Below, piece after piece: positions 10,627 through 21,769 of a DNA stretch of 64,000 bases (position 1 is the stretch's first letter; the number at the start of each line of letters is the position of its first letter). Source of the DNA: Berberis thunbergii (taxonomy: Eukaryota > Streptophyta > Magnoliopsida > Ranunculales > Berberidaceae); the NCBI GenBank assembly GCA_003290165.1, contig QNQO01000506.1, positions 1 to 64,000 on the forward strand. Reading direction: 5' to 3'. The notes under the pieces were generated by a model, which saw nothing but the letters and a program-made list of their open reading frames with translations, ran no database searches and was not told the origin of the DNA. A program made the translations under genes and the position numbers.

Positions 10627-12957
10627 TTGAGATGTTGCCGAAATTTTTCCACATTGAAACCTAATCGCATTAGTGTCGTTAACTCTCTTGAATTCTCATG
10701 TTTTGTTTATAAACTGAAAAAAGGCGTAATGGAAAGACAGTGGATACAAAATAAGGACAAATGTTGTGATAAATATTTAAATTGGATCGAGAGCTTCATT
10801 GAGTTTGCAAGGGCACATGTCACTGGTACGACGAATCATATCAAGTGTCCGCATTAATGTTGTAACAATTGTTTGTGGCAGACATTCAATATGGTTCGAT
10901 ATCATTTGGCGAGGTATGGGATGATTCAGAATTATACGAGATGGATTTATCATGGGGAGCAACGAGAATTTGGTTCGACTTCATCGAATTCCCAGCCACT
11001 TGTGCCGCACATTGATGAAACGTCCATGAATGATAATGACCAAGTTATGGGTATAATAATTGACGCTTATCCATATGCATCGATGAACGAAGATGGCATT
11101 GATGATATGGTAGAAGATACCGTATCTCCCAACATGCTGCAAAGTGAAGAGTTAAAAAACTATGAAAGACTGTTGAAACAAGCCCAACAAGCATTATACC
11201 CCGGTTGCACAGAGTTCTCCCTACTTACTGCCATTGTGGAGTTGATGCATTGCAAAGTGAAACATCATATGTCGAATAAGTATTTTTCTCATTTAATGGG
11301 AATTATGAAGCGGATGCTTCCGAAGGAAAATGTTTTGCCTGAGGATTATTGTAACGCCCAGAAATTGTTGAATGGTCTTGATTTGGGGTATCAAAAGATT
11401 CTTGCTTGCAAATACAACTGTTCATTATTTTATAAGGAAATTGAAGGGATGGATGCATGCCCTGTGTGCAATGAGCCAAGATATAAGCCTAATTCTGGTA
11501 ATAAAATGAAGAAATTCCACAAAAGGTTTTGCGTTATCTTTCACTGAAGCCCAGATTGCAGCGACTGTACATGTCGATGCACACTGCGAGTCATATGAGA
11601 TGGCACAAGGAAGGAAGGGTTGATGATGATTTTTTGAGACATCCTGCTGATGGAGAGGCTTGGAAAGCATTCGATACTATGTATCCCGATTTTGCAGAAG
11701 ACCCCGCAATGTCAGATTGGGGCTTGCAACTGATGGATTTAATCCGTTCGGGAATATGAGCTCTACTCATAGCACCTGGCCTGCCATTGTTGTTCCTTAT
11801 AACTTGCCCTTTTGGATGAGTATGAAAAAATAATTTACAATGATGACTTTATTAATTCCCGGTCATCCCGGAAAGGACATTGATGTTTATTTGCGGCCGT
11901 TGGTTGATGAGTTAAAAGACTCATGGAAAAATGGTGTACGTACATTTGATAAGTCTATCGACACAATGTTTATGTTGAGAGCAGCAGTGATGTGGACTAT
12001 ACGAGTCGAGAAGCATCGTCAATTGTTTCCTGAATGGTTTCGCAAAAATGTAAGCTGATAACTATAAGAAAATTTGATAATATTGCATTTTTTTTATAAT
12101 TGGTATTCAACAAATATATATATATATGAAGGAAGTAAATTCGCCTCTTTACGATGATGTTACATTTGAAGGAAGTAAATTGGTATTTAAAAGATGTTAC
12201 AATTGGTATTTAAAAGATGTTACAATTGAAGGAAGTAAATTCGCCTCTTTACGATGATGAATTATCAAAACTGGCGAGAGGTCCTATTCGATCTGAAACA
12301 TTTTTGGGTTGTTATGTGAATGGTGTTAAGTTCCTGTTATCAAGCGAGATAACAATTTGAGCACTCAAAATAGCGGCGTATCAGTACCTGGGGACGGCGA
12401 CACCGCCGATGTTGATTTCTATGGTAAACTGACATCTGTAATTCAATTATTATACAAATATCGTTGCCAGGTGATTTTATTCAAGTGTCATTGGTTTGAT
12501 ACAAACCCACATAAAGTCAGGAGTATTAAACGAGAATATGGTCTAGTAAGTGTGAACACGAACGCACTTTGGTATGAGCATGATCCTTTTATTTTGGCAA
12601 CTATGGCAAACAATTTTTTTATCTAGATGATCCTAAAGCCGGTGATGGATGGAAAGTAGTCCAGACGATCCAACACATAAGTATATGGGACATTCCTGAA
12701 AAGGATTCTGATGACCACAGTGATGACAACACCGCTGATCAAGAGAATTCATCTTCAAGCATTCCCATTATCCAATAGCCATTTGAGTTATTTGTCGAAC
12801 TTCCTCCGATTGATGGCGAATATGATGTTGAGGTATCACCTGCAAAAGATGGAATTTTTGGAGAAATTGAGGAAACCATGTCAGATGAACTTGAAGAATA
12901 AGTCGAAAGTGATTACTCTACTGATTCAGATTAAATAGATTTGAAGGATTATAATTT
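10627..12957 (+). pseudogene. TNP2-type CACTA transposase, degenerate and internally deleted
   Basis: Order of family blocks: a transposase-associated domain from about 10729 (WIQNKDKCCDKYL, then FIEFARAHV); TNP2 N-terminal block YHLARYGMIQNYTRWIYHGE (10903 on); the stretch with MLPKENVLPEDY and DACPVCNEPRYK (to 11547); KPRLQRLYMSMHTASHMRWH (11546-11605); HPADGEAWKAFD; and PGHPGKDIDVYLRPL near 11868. A DUF4216-like segment (NSGVSVPGDGDTADVDFYG, then DPFILATMANNFF) covers 12357-12626. Frames change at about 11530, 11760 and 11830, stops interrupt it, and the segment between the DIDVYL block and DUF4216 is much shorter than in complete TNP2 proteins. A working copy would cut and rejoin CACTA ends. 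Confidence 0.85.
12120..12262. repeat. Local duplications inside the TNP2 remnant
   Basis: GAAGGAAGTAAATTCGCC plus CTCTTTACGATGATG occurs twice, with two copies of TGGTATTTAAAAGATGTTAC between them. The duplication lies in the deleted part of the transposase gene. Confidence 0.75.
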
Positions 12958-13137
12958 GTTAGATCGTTTACAAGATGTTAATAATATTATGTATTTTGTT
13001 AGTTCATTTAATTAATTTTTTTAATGTACTATGAATTTTTTACCATAAATTTGTTAAATGAATGTCGAAGTTCAATTAATTAATTAATTAATAAATGATA
13101 TAAAATTTTCCTCCTAAAATAAGCAAATTTGATGTTT

Positions 13138-13330
13138 GCACGACGACATTAGAATATTTCGTCGCACAAAATGCTCCCCCCTTAAAAATCATGGTGCATG
13201 CTTCTGGCGCCAATGTTGAAAATCAGCACGAAATTTTGAAAACTAGCACAAAACAAAATGGTGTGAAATTTTAAAAACTAGCGCGACAAATTCTCTGATA
13301 TATGGCGATGAAGGGTTCGTCGCGCAAAAC
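13138..13330. repeat. Internal cluster of CACTA subterminal motifs
   Basis: GCACGACGACATTAG, TTTCGTCGCACAAAA and GGTTCGTCGCGCAAAAC resemble the motifs at both ends of the element. They lie just after the TNP2 remnant, where a shorter CACTA copy would have its right end. Confidence 0.65.
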
Positions 13331-14070
13331 CGGTCGTTTTAATTAGAATCGTTTTTCCATTGCTAGCCCAATCAAAGCCATTTTGTTAGATTGTTTCGTT
13401 GGCAGAGAAGAAGATATCTCATTTCCTTTCTTGTTGAAGGTAGTTGGCAGAGAAGAAGAGAAAATAACAAAATTTCATGGAGGCTTTCATGAGCAAAGAG
13501 TAGAAAGAAGAGAAAAAGGCAAGAAGAGAAGAGGAAACGCAATAAGGGGGCTGCTGCTGTGTGATTGAATCTGCTACTATGCGATTGGGTCTGCTGCTGT
13601 GTGATTGGGTCATTTACGTGAGTGAGTGACTCGCACTAACTCAAGTAACTCATCAATCAAATCCCTCTCGATCTCCATTTTTTTTCTATATTTATTGTCT
13701 TGGATTCAACACGATGCCCTGCTGTTTGATTTCTATGTTAATAACAAGAAGATTTCTTTGTTGTTGTTTTTACCTGTAATCACTACTATGTTCTTTCTTG
13801 GTCTGCCATTGATCATATTTTTTACGAATTGATCATGTTATGGTGTTATATTGATGGATTTTTTTTCATCATGAATTGCTCAAATCTTGTGCCATGGGTT
13901 TTTTTTTCCAGTATACTTTGATGGGTATTTTACTATTTGTCTTAACGAGTTCTCAAAAAGTGTTAATTTCCTCTAGAATGGAGCTTTTGATTTCTGGAAT
14001 TAAAAGTGTTAATTTCCTCTAGAATGTCAAGTATTCTTATGCACCATGGCAAGTGATTTATGGGAGTTAA
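13331..14070. other. Unassigned CACTA cargo DNA upstream of the BUB3 fragment
   Basis: No recognised coding sequence. GTGTTAATTTCCTCTAGAATG occurs twice (about 13958 and 14007). The purine-rich stretch at 13400-13540 could be an untranslated exon carried with the BUB3 piece, but nothing proves it. Confidence 0.35.
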
Positions 14071-14365
14071 GACAAAACACTGAAGTGTTGGGATCCAAGA
14101 GGCACAAATGGAAATGAGCACACTCTTATTAGGACATATCCACAACCTGAGCGAGTTTATTCACTTTCCCTCGTTGGACATCGAATAGTTGTAGCCACTG
14201 CAGGAAGACATGTAAATGTCTATGACCTAAGGTATATGTCAAGACCCGAGCAGTGGAGAGAGTCTTCATTGAAGTACCAAACTAGATGTGTGCTTTGTTA
14301 TCCCAATGGGTTAGGTTTTGCTCTTAGTTCTGTAGAAGGTTGGGTTGCAATGGGTTTTATTTGAT
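14071..14365 (+). pseudogene. BUB3: Captured fragment of spindle-checkpoint gene BUB3 (WD40 protein)
   Basis: One continuous frame reads [11 protein letters not shown], then [60 protein letters not shown] and [12 protein letters not shown], ending in two stops. This matches the central WD40 blades of plant BUB3, the mitotic checkpoint protein at kinetochores. Only about a quarter of the roughly 340-residue protein is present. It sits inside the CACTA element in the same orientation as the transposase genes, without N-terminal or C-terminal exons, so it is a transduplicated piece and not a working gene. Confidence 0.85.
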
Positions 14366-14419
14366 GATCCTAGGTAACATGCTTAGTAATTTTTTGTAAA
14401 AATTTTAGGTATTTGTTTT

Positions 14420-14583
14420 GCTTTCAGTCATGATGGTTTTCAAGAAGTTCAAAGTCATGTCAATGTACTAGAAGTATATTTGAATAGCCTGCGTTCCATG
14501 AAGCAAAAAAACATTGATCAACATGTGGTTCATGATGTGAAGCTAATTGTTCCACACCGTGTTCATATCCCGTTGAAAGTAGT
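14420..14583 (+). pseudogene. Possible second captured exon, family not recognised
   Basis: A stop-free frame reads CFAFSHDGFQEVQSHVNVLE, then VYLNSLRSMKQKNIDQHVVH and DVKLIVPHRVHIPLK, preceded by a TTTGCTTTCAG-like acceptor. Composition is protein-like and unlike the surrounding AT-rich DNA. I do not recognise the family. It may be another host exon carried by the CACTA element, or chance. Confidence 0.35.
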
Positions 14584-15473
14584 GATCCATGCAAAAATAT
14601 TGATTATGTTATTCTAATTTTTTTTTGTCTATGTGGGGTTGTTGTTTTATCTGGAAGACATCTTTCACTTTCACTATAATGCATTATCTGAAACTCAGCA
14701 GTTGGATACAATTTTTTCTAGTGTGTTGTTCTCTAAGGGGTTTTAAACAGTACTAAAGCTTTGTGTTTTTCGCGTTACACTTTGTATTCGCAAATCAAAG
14801 TTTAGGAATACAGTTTGTGGGGCCTTTCATTAAATCCTATGAGTTGTTATCTTTTCTTTTGTTGAATCTTTTGGCATCAAGCAGGAGTTCGTTCAAGTTT
14901 CATGGAAGTATTTTCCTTTCATGAATGGTATTGGTAGGTGGGTAGCAAACTTTTCTAAGTTATAGCAGGTTGGTTTCATTTGTGTAACTGATAATAGGGA
15001 TTTTTTTTTGCTAACGTAAGAGTTTAGCTTAGCTAATGTTTGAGTTGGTTATGAGTCTGGGATTGAACATTGTATGTAGCCTCTTAAATACTGAAATAGT
15101 TCAGATTGAATTATGAGTTATTAATGGAATGAAATAGTTATTAATGGACTGAACATTTTGAGTTGATTATGAGTTGAATACTGAAATAGTTCACTTAGAA
15201 TTTTCATTTGCAGATATTTTCATTTAAAATTGGTTCCTTTTGTCAAATAGTATAAGTTTTTATTGAATTGAGCTCGATTTCAAATATGATTTCAGTCCCA
15301 AACTCATAATCAACTCAAATAGTATAACTGAAATCATATAGCAATAACTGTCACTCCTAGTGGTTCCACACGATTGCCTACGACCTACAACAAATAAGTA
15401 AATTCGAACCCTTGTTCATTATTCCTTTCTTTTCTTCATTTACTTTTTTTTTCAAATACTTTGTTTTCAAATT

Positions 15474-16460
15474 TAAGAGTTTACATGCTTCCAACTGTCC
15501 CCCGGGAACTCATTTACTGCTAAGCAATTCATTCCATACATCAGAGGTGATATCCAGTATCCCCATATCCACCACTTCTTCACCTCGTCTGTAGTAAATA
15601 TAGAAAATTTAGTTACCTGTTAGAGTGTCCAATAGGGCATAGAAACATGACAATAGGATGACTTACCTCTTGATAGAATAAATCCACCCAAAACCATAAT
15701 CACGAGCAATGCGAATGACCCAAAGGTGTTTGCAACAATCATGTTCCTTCCTAAGGCTGCAATGAATCTGAACAGTCTCGAAGCAACCTGGTTTATAAGT
15801 AGGAGCTGAAGGTATTGTCTAAACAGTCTACAAGAAAGCAACTTGATCAGTTATTGGTTGAACATACAAAAGAGACAAGTCTTAACTCTTGAAACATAAT
15901 GGGCACATGCCTTACAGTTTACGTAATTTGAGTTTTTACCTCTCAACATTTATATCAAACCCAATGACATAGTAAGTAAGGAACACCCAAACACCGACTT
16001 TGATAAATGTTATGGGAATCTTTAGAATCCATGTGGGGAGTGAATATGCCCATGTGGGATAGGATAAGAAATTTCTTTGCTTGTAAAAGACAGGCAGCTT
16101 TGCAATAGTCATTGCAAGCTCCGAGAACCCATTAAACATAATCATCACAAGACTGAAAAATAGTGCACCCATAAAAATTCCACCATCAGTTGTGTTATTG
16201 CGGTGTATCTTAGTTCTTAGGAACAGAGTCATCGTGATGAATGCCATGAGTATAAGCTAAAACAAGAAAGAAATTTAGGCATAGTTAGTAGAGATGTGGA
16301 ATTTGATAACAGTGTTTGAGAATGATTTGCTACTCACTTGTGTCATCTTGAAAATGTAGACGAACGAGTTCCTTTTCATCAGTAAATATTCTCTTGAGAT
16401 ACAAGCTTTCAAAAGTTCCTTCTTGCCAACACCATACTTCTTAGTTGTCAAAGCTGCTGG
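15474..16460 (-). pseudogene. Captured fragment of a PDR-type ABCG transporter (first membrane domain), introns kept
   Basis: Read on the minus strand, four exons join in frame: PAALTTKKYGVGKKELLKAC to FVYIFKMTQ (from about 16460); LMAFITMTLFLRTKIHRNNT to YYVIGFDINVER (about 16258-15940); LFRQYLQLLLINQVASRLFR to VMVLGGFILSR region (15827-15667); and DEVKKWWIWGYWISPLMYGM to NEFPGDSWKHVNS (15588-15474). This is the ABC2-type membrane domain that follows the first nucleotide-binding domain in full-size pleiotropic drug resistance transporters. Splice sites at 15827, 15667, 15588 and 15940 look usable and the frame is unbroken, so capture was at DNA level and fairly recent. The ATP-binding domains are absent, so it cannot transport. 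Confidence 0.87.
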
Positions 16461-17265
16461 GACTGAACTCAAATAGTATAAGTTCAAATCTGACTGGGAA
16501 GTAGTACCTCTGATTTCTATATGATTTCAGTTATTGCTAAATTATCTTTGCTGGTGGTTTTGATTGCAAAAATCTTTGTTCAAGTAGTACCTCTGAATGC
16601 TATATGATTTCAGTTTTTGCTAAAGTGATTACTGTAAGTAGTATTTCTGATTTTGAATGGTGTCATTAATTATACAAGGAACTCGCAGCCATTGAAGAAA
16701 GGTTTTAAGTTCAAATTGGTTTTTTTTAAGGTACAAGTTTATCTTCTTTTTTCCAACCAAGATAAGTTGTTGCAGACTGTTGTTGAGCTCTTAAACTCTA
16801 GTTGAAACCTTCCCCAAACCCTTGCCTTCAGTATTTGCTTGGCCTGCAGTATTTTCTTGCCTTCAGTATTTGTTTTGGATTTCTGGGAGAGGTAAAGGAA
16901 TGTGAGAAATTATGATTTTTTTTAAACAATCTATACTAAATTGAATCTATGTTTGAACCATTTACTAGTTCCAACCGATTTTTTGGCTTATTGAGTTAAG
17001 AATGAACATGCCCAGTCATGTTATATTCTTCGTTGCATTTCTTCATATATCTCCTCTACATTTGTTGTTGAAATTCAAAATTGTTTTGTTCTTCTTCCCC
17101 ATTTATCCAGTTTTCTTCCCGAACCTTATGAAATTCAAGTTTTCTCTTTCATTATACATTGTATAGTTCATGTATTGTTTTATTCGATCTTCCACTGATT
17201 GCATCTATTTATTTTGTCTTCATGTTACTTTGTAATTGTTGTGTTGTGTTTTGATTATTTTGGTT
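16461..17265. other. Unassigned CACTA internal DNA
   Basis: AT-rich sequence between the ABC fragment and the second transposon gene. Motifs of the type AAGTAGTACCTCTGA and TATATGATTTCAGTT recur at about 16500, 16580 and 16640. No coding region is recognised. Confidence 0.4.
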
Positions 17266-19060
17266 CAGATGGCTTATTTGATATCAAGAAAACGTAGGCC
17301 TGTAATTGTTGCTGATAGTAGTTTGGTCGCCGCTCCTCCTCCCAACGTAGCCCATTCCGCCATTAATGCTCCCGATACAAGGGTTGCTTCTATCAGTACT
17401 CCACCAGCACATGGATCAAATGTTCCGGTGGTTGATCAATCTTCATCGTCTAGATTAGTTCCTCGACGAAGCGCCAGACGAACAAACCGTTGATCAACGG
17501 CTTCTGAGATTACACTTGAGACTGTAACCATGATCGGGGATGTAAACCCCTCCCCCCAAGGAGATGGAGAGCTCCATAGAGGTAATAAACTTAAGTTTTC
17601 CTCGTCATATTCGGCAAATTGAAAAAAAAAATTACAACAGTAAAGAAAACGAGGGTGACCTGTAGACAACTAAAATCCCAAAGGATCACATGAACCACTA
17701 ACACACGCATTCCCGTAGTGTGGGATCCTAGTCATCGTCGCTCGCAATCGGCGAAGATTAATAGCTTGTTGGTGCATGACATTGGTGCAATCATTTGCAA
17801 CCATTACCTGATGACGTCCTCATCTTGGAGTGAGGTCAAGCCCGAGACACAGGCCGAGGTGTTGGACGCGCTCACAGTAAGTTTTAGCCATTCATCTCAA
17901 CCTTTAATAATTAAAATCTTTATAATGCAGAAAGTTTTGAAGGTTTTGCATGTTTATGCTTGTAGTTTTACATGATTTGGTATAACTTATCTATTTGGGC
18001 CTTAATATTCTCTAATAAATATTATTTAAAATCTCAGGTTAACTTTGAGTATGACATGAATGATCCAAACATTCATGAATATATCACCGGTACATGCGTG
18101 GATCGATACAGGAATTGGAAGCATGATTTCCACCGATACTTCCAAATGTTTTTTGATCTGGATAGTGCTAAGGCACAACCCCCAATCGAATTGGAGCATA
18201 GGCCAGATGAGTGGGTGTGGTTGTGCGATCATTTTCGAACTCCCACATTTCTGGTAAGCATTAACGTTTTTATTTAATTAAAATAAACATATTTATTTAT
18301 ATATATGTAATAACGCATATGTTTAATATATATTTTGAATAATTATACAGAAAAATCTAAGGCGAACAAGGCGAACCGACGTCAAAAGAAAATTCTACAT
18401 CACTCTGGTTTATTGCCCTTTTCTTACAGGGTGGAGGAACGACGTCTAATAAGTGAACTCATATGTTTCATTTCATTATTTTATTTTTAGTCAATACATT
18501 CAATTAAATGTTTTATTAGTTGGTTTATTATTTTAACAATGTTTTGTAGGAGGGTTCAAAATTCTCAGAAATCGACATGTTCAAGGATGTTTATGCACTA
18601 CCTGGCAATGAGGTGGCTGTGAAGTTGCATGTAAGTTTTATTCTTTGCATGTTGTCACTTTTGTTGTTTTAAAAGTTATTAAATTTTAATAATTTTTTTA
18701 ATCAAGGAAACGATGGTGGAGAGACGGGATGCCTACATGGAGCAAGTGGCCTCGCAGCATCCTCCGGGAACTCTGTTGGAACAACTCACAATGGACGATC
18801 CTAATGCAGGATTACATATTTTGACGGAGACATTGGAATCGCTAGGTCCAAGACTCGGAAAGATTGTTCGGGGGATGGGAAAAGCTAAAGTTCGTGAGGT
18901 CAACACTTCATCTTCAGCTTCGCAGCAGTCAGTCGGAACCGTTTCATCATTACAGTCGAAAGTGGAGGAATTACATAATAAGTTAAATGCTGCCAAAGTG
19001 TGTGAGGCGGATAGGGAGGCCCGGGAGGGGGAACGACAAGTACAAGAGGCAATTAGGTAG
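17266..19060 (+). pseudogene. Transposase_24-type (Ptta/En/Spm) second gene of the CACTA element
   Basis: Coding blocks: 17266-17570 (basic, Ser/Ala-rich N-terminus with a stop after RRSARRTNR); 17720-17880 (SWSEVKPETQAEVLDAL); 18040-18252 (NFEYDMNDPNIHEYITGTCV, then DEWVWLCDHFRTPTFL); 18353-18450 (KSKANKANRRQKKILHHSGL); 18550-18630 (EIDMFKDVYALPGNEVAVKL); and 18710-19060 (ETMVERRDAYMEQV, ending in a coiled-coil-like stretch). The W..L..HF...F..KSKANK pattern with a following H.SG and a C-terminal coiled coil is typical of the plant transposase family found in CACTA elements. Introns separate the blocks; the stop near 17491 suggests the copy is damaged. Confidence 0.8.
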
Positions 19061-19379
19061 AGTATGTTATTAGGGGCTCTCCAGCAGTCGGGGATTAATT
19101 TGTCGAGCCTCCTGCTACTGTCAACAAACCATCATCAGCCACCACATCCCTAAAAAATGTACTGATGTGTTTTTTTAATTTGTAACTGATACAGTACGGT
19201 TTAAAAATTTTAATTTGTAATAGATACATTACGATTTTACATTATTAATTTGTAAAGTTAATAATATTTAACTAAATTAGCAAAACATTCCTATGCGTAA
19301 GACGATTCAATTAATAAATATTTCAAATTTAATTAAAATAAATATTTGAATTAAAAGATTTCAAAATTATTAAACAGAA

Positions 19380-19872
19380 CTTTAAGCGACAAAAATTTTT
19401 GTCGCATAAGAATAGATCAAGCGTGTCTGGATCGATGGAACCTGTGTGACAACATTACAGTGATGAATATTGTTGTCGCGTAAAAAAATCTTGCGCGATG
19501 AAAGGTTCGTCACCATTGAGTTAAGCCGACAAAGTCTAACGCGACGAAATGATTTGTCACGATTGAGTTATGCCGACAAAGTTTAGTGCGACGAAATGGT
19601 TAATCGCGTAAGTATATTTTGCACGAAGAACCATGAGCATCGCGCAAAACAGTATTACGTGACGCACCCTTTCACAATGATCTTTGTTGTCGTCGCTCAA
19701 ACGGACTCGGTAGCGACGAAGATTTATTTTCGTCACACAAACGCTTGCGAGACAGAGCTGTGGCGACAACCTTTGTGCGACAAATATTTTGTCACCCAAT
19801 ATTTATGGCAACGAAATGTTGTTTATAACGACAATTTTGACTACATCTCTAAAGACCTTTTTTTTTGTAGTG
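19380..19872. repeat. CACTA right subterminal repeats and terminus
   Basis: Dense GCGACGAA / TTGTCGC motifs in both orientations lead to the terminal TTTGTAGTG. They match the left-end motifs and define the right end with the ACT duplication. Confidence 0.85.
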
Positions 19873-20012
19873 ACTTGTCGAATCATCAAACATCTATCAC
19901 ATTTTTTTAGCTTATTCTACATGGAGAACTTATTTCATGTGATCCAACTTTCTAATTTACACTGCATCACATGTAAAGGGGGGTGGGAAATGTAATGCTT
20001 TATATATCACCA

Positions 20013-20022
<10 letters not shown>

Positions 20023-20056
<34 letters not shown>
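20023..20056. repeat. (AT)n microsatellite
   Basis: About 34 bases of alternating A and T follow a short A-run, outside the CACTA element. Confidence 0.9.
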
Positions 20057-20058
<2 letters not shown>

Positions 20059-21595
20059 CTCTTCGTGCCATCCAGACCGACTAAGTTACCTGCTACCACA
20101 CCCACTAATAATTCATTGACAAAGTTGAGTTGACCACCATGTTTCCCATCCCATCTTAATCAAGTATTATTTGAAGGCTTTTCTTTCTATGAATAATACT
20201 TGATTATATGCTTTACTTTGGTGGAATCTAATCTTTTAATTAATTATTTCATTTAAAAGAGCTTTGATTGGATCATTATTTAGTTCACCTGGACCCTTTT
20301 TTGAAAAGATTAGTGAATGATCTTACTTTCCTTTACATTTTTTTCTTCTAATTGTGTTAATAAGATGCTTTAACATCCATTATGCTCATGAACTTCTTGA
20401 AGAATAATGTGGACACATTTTCAGACTTTCACCATAAATGAAATGCATTTATACTTGAATATCAAATTAATTACAAGGTGGCATATACTTAATTTAACAC
20501 AATCAATTCAAACGTAAATATTTAGTTAACAATTCACAGTAATGACTATGAGTTATAAGTTCTAGTGTTCATAGATAAATATGTATTGGTAGCGTTTAAG
20601 AGGTTACATTAGATTGCATTGGTTACTCCGAATGCAACCGTAAATGAAATGTTAATTGGGCAAACATGTCTTAAGTTCTTAAATAGGGGTGGTAATTAGT
20701 GACCTGACATATCCCGACTTGCTCCATAGCAGGTTTGGGTTTGGAAAAAAACGTTTTGAAATGACATGACCCATCTAATTTGTGGTTGAGCTTGGGTTAG
20801 AGGCCTTGCATAATTAATACTTAATTGAAAAGCACATATATGTTTTTATGATAGTTATATCACTTTGACATGGTTATTTTATGGAATTGTGCCAAACTTG
20901 CACATAAAGTATGTACAAGCTTTAAAAAATGGCTTCACATGGTAAAAAAAAAAAAAATTCTAAAAGATAATAATCATGATCAAATGAGTGAAGAAAAGTC
21001 AACTCGACATGACATGGCTTAGAGTCCTATCGAGTTTGATATCTTTGACACGATTACTAAATGGGTCAAGTTTGAGTTTGACAAGTTAACACGATATTTA
21101 ATTTGACATAACTTGATTATTACATGACACGGCCGATTGCGACTCCTAACCCCCTACGCTTAGCCTAAACATGATTCTTAGTATTGAATTTTTTCTAATA
21201 ATTATATTTATATTAATAACAGCATCCAGAAGGGGATGAAACCACAACCACACAAGTAATACAATACTAAAATTACAACACATAACAAACAAAATATGTG
21301 TCATGAACGATCCAACGTACAACAGAAGGATTCAACATCTCCGCCTTCCGCCTTTCTAACATTTTCTTCGAAACAACCATCCTCAACCTGATCCATGAAA
21401 ATCGACAGAAGGTCCTTGAAACTGAGGCGATTTGTCGAAATATGAACAAAAGGAGCAAAAACGATAGTCATTGTATTCAAGCCGCTCCAATACCATCCTA
21501 CAAGAAAGCTCAAATCCAAAAAGTTACAAATCCACTGGGCTGTATTTGAATAGCCAAACCCCCAAAGACGAAAGGATGAAAAGAAGAAGAGAAAC
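20057..21595. other. Intergenic DNA with a possible degenerate MITE
   Basis: No gene recognised. At 20693-21155 the segment starts TAGGGGTGGTAATTAG and ends CTCCTAACCCCCTA, a short imperfect inverted repeat like hAT-type MITE ends. The flanking 8-mers agree poorly, so this is only a suspicion. Confidence 0.35.
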
Positions 21596-21769
21596 TAAAA
21601 GTGCAGAGTGAACAACAATAGTTTTGTGTTTCTTTCTATCTCTCTGTCCCAATATGATTACATTGTATATATTTACAAACCAAACAAATGAAAAACAAAC
21701 TACCCACTCCCACTTATTGTGCAGAAAACTACCCACTGACTAGTAAGCACGTATCTGATTATTCCCAAG

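Larger units (their letters stand above)
8594..19872 (+). mobile_element. CACTA (En/Spm-type) transposon, 11.3 kb, carrying captured host gene fragments
   Basis: The left end starts CACTATTAAAAAAATCCCC and the right end finishes TTTTTTTTTGTAGTG. Both are directly bordered by the trinucleotide ACT (8591-8593 and 19873-19875), the 3-bp duplication expected of CACTA elements. Subterminal regions are packed with TTCGTCGC / GCGACGAA-type motifs. Inside lie a decayed TNP2-type transposase, a Transposase_24-type second gene, a nested MITE and fragments of a BUB3 and a PDR ABC transporter gene. Broken transposase frames make the copy non-autonomous. An extra cluster of the subterminal motif at 13138-13330 suggests a rearranged or composite history. 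Confidence 0.9.

Noticed and set aside
20693..21155. Possible hAT-like MITE with TAGGGG ends
   Set aside because: The terminal match is short and the flanking 8-mers agree at only about half the positions; left as a low-confidence note only.
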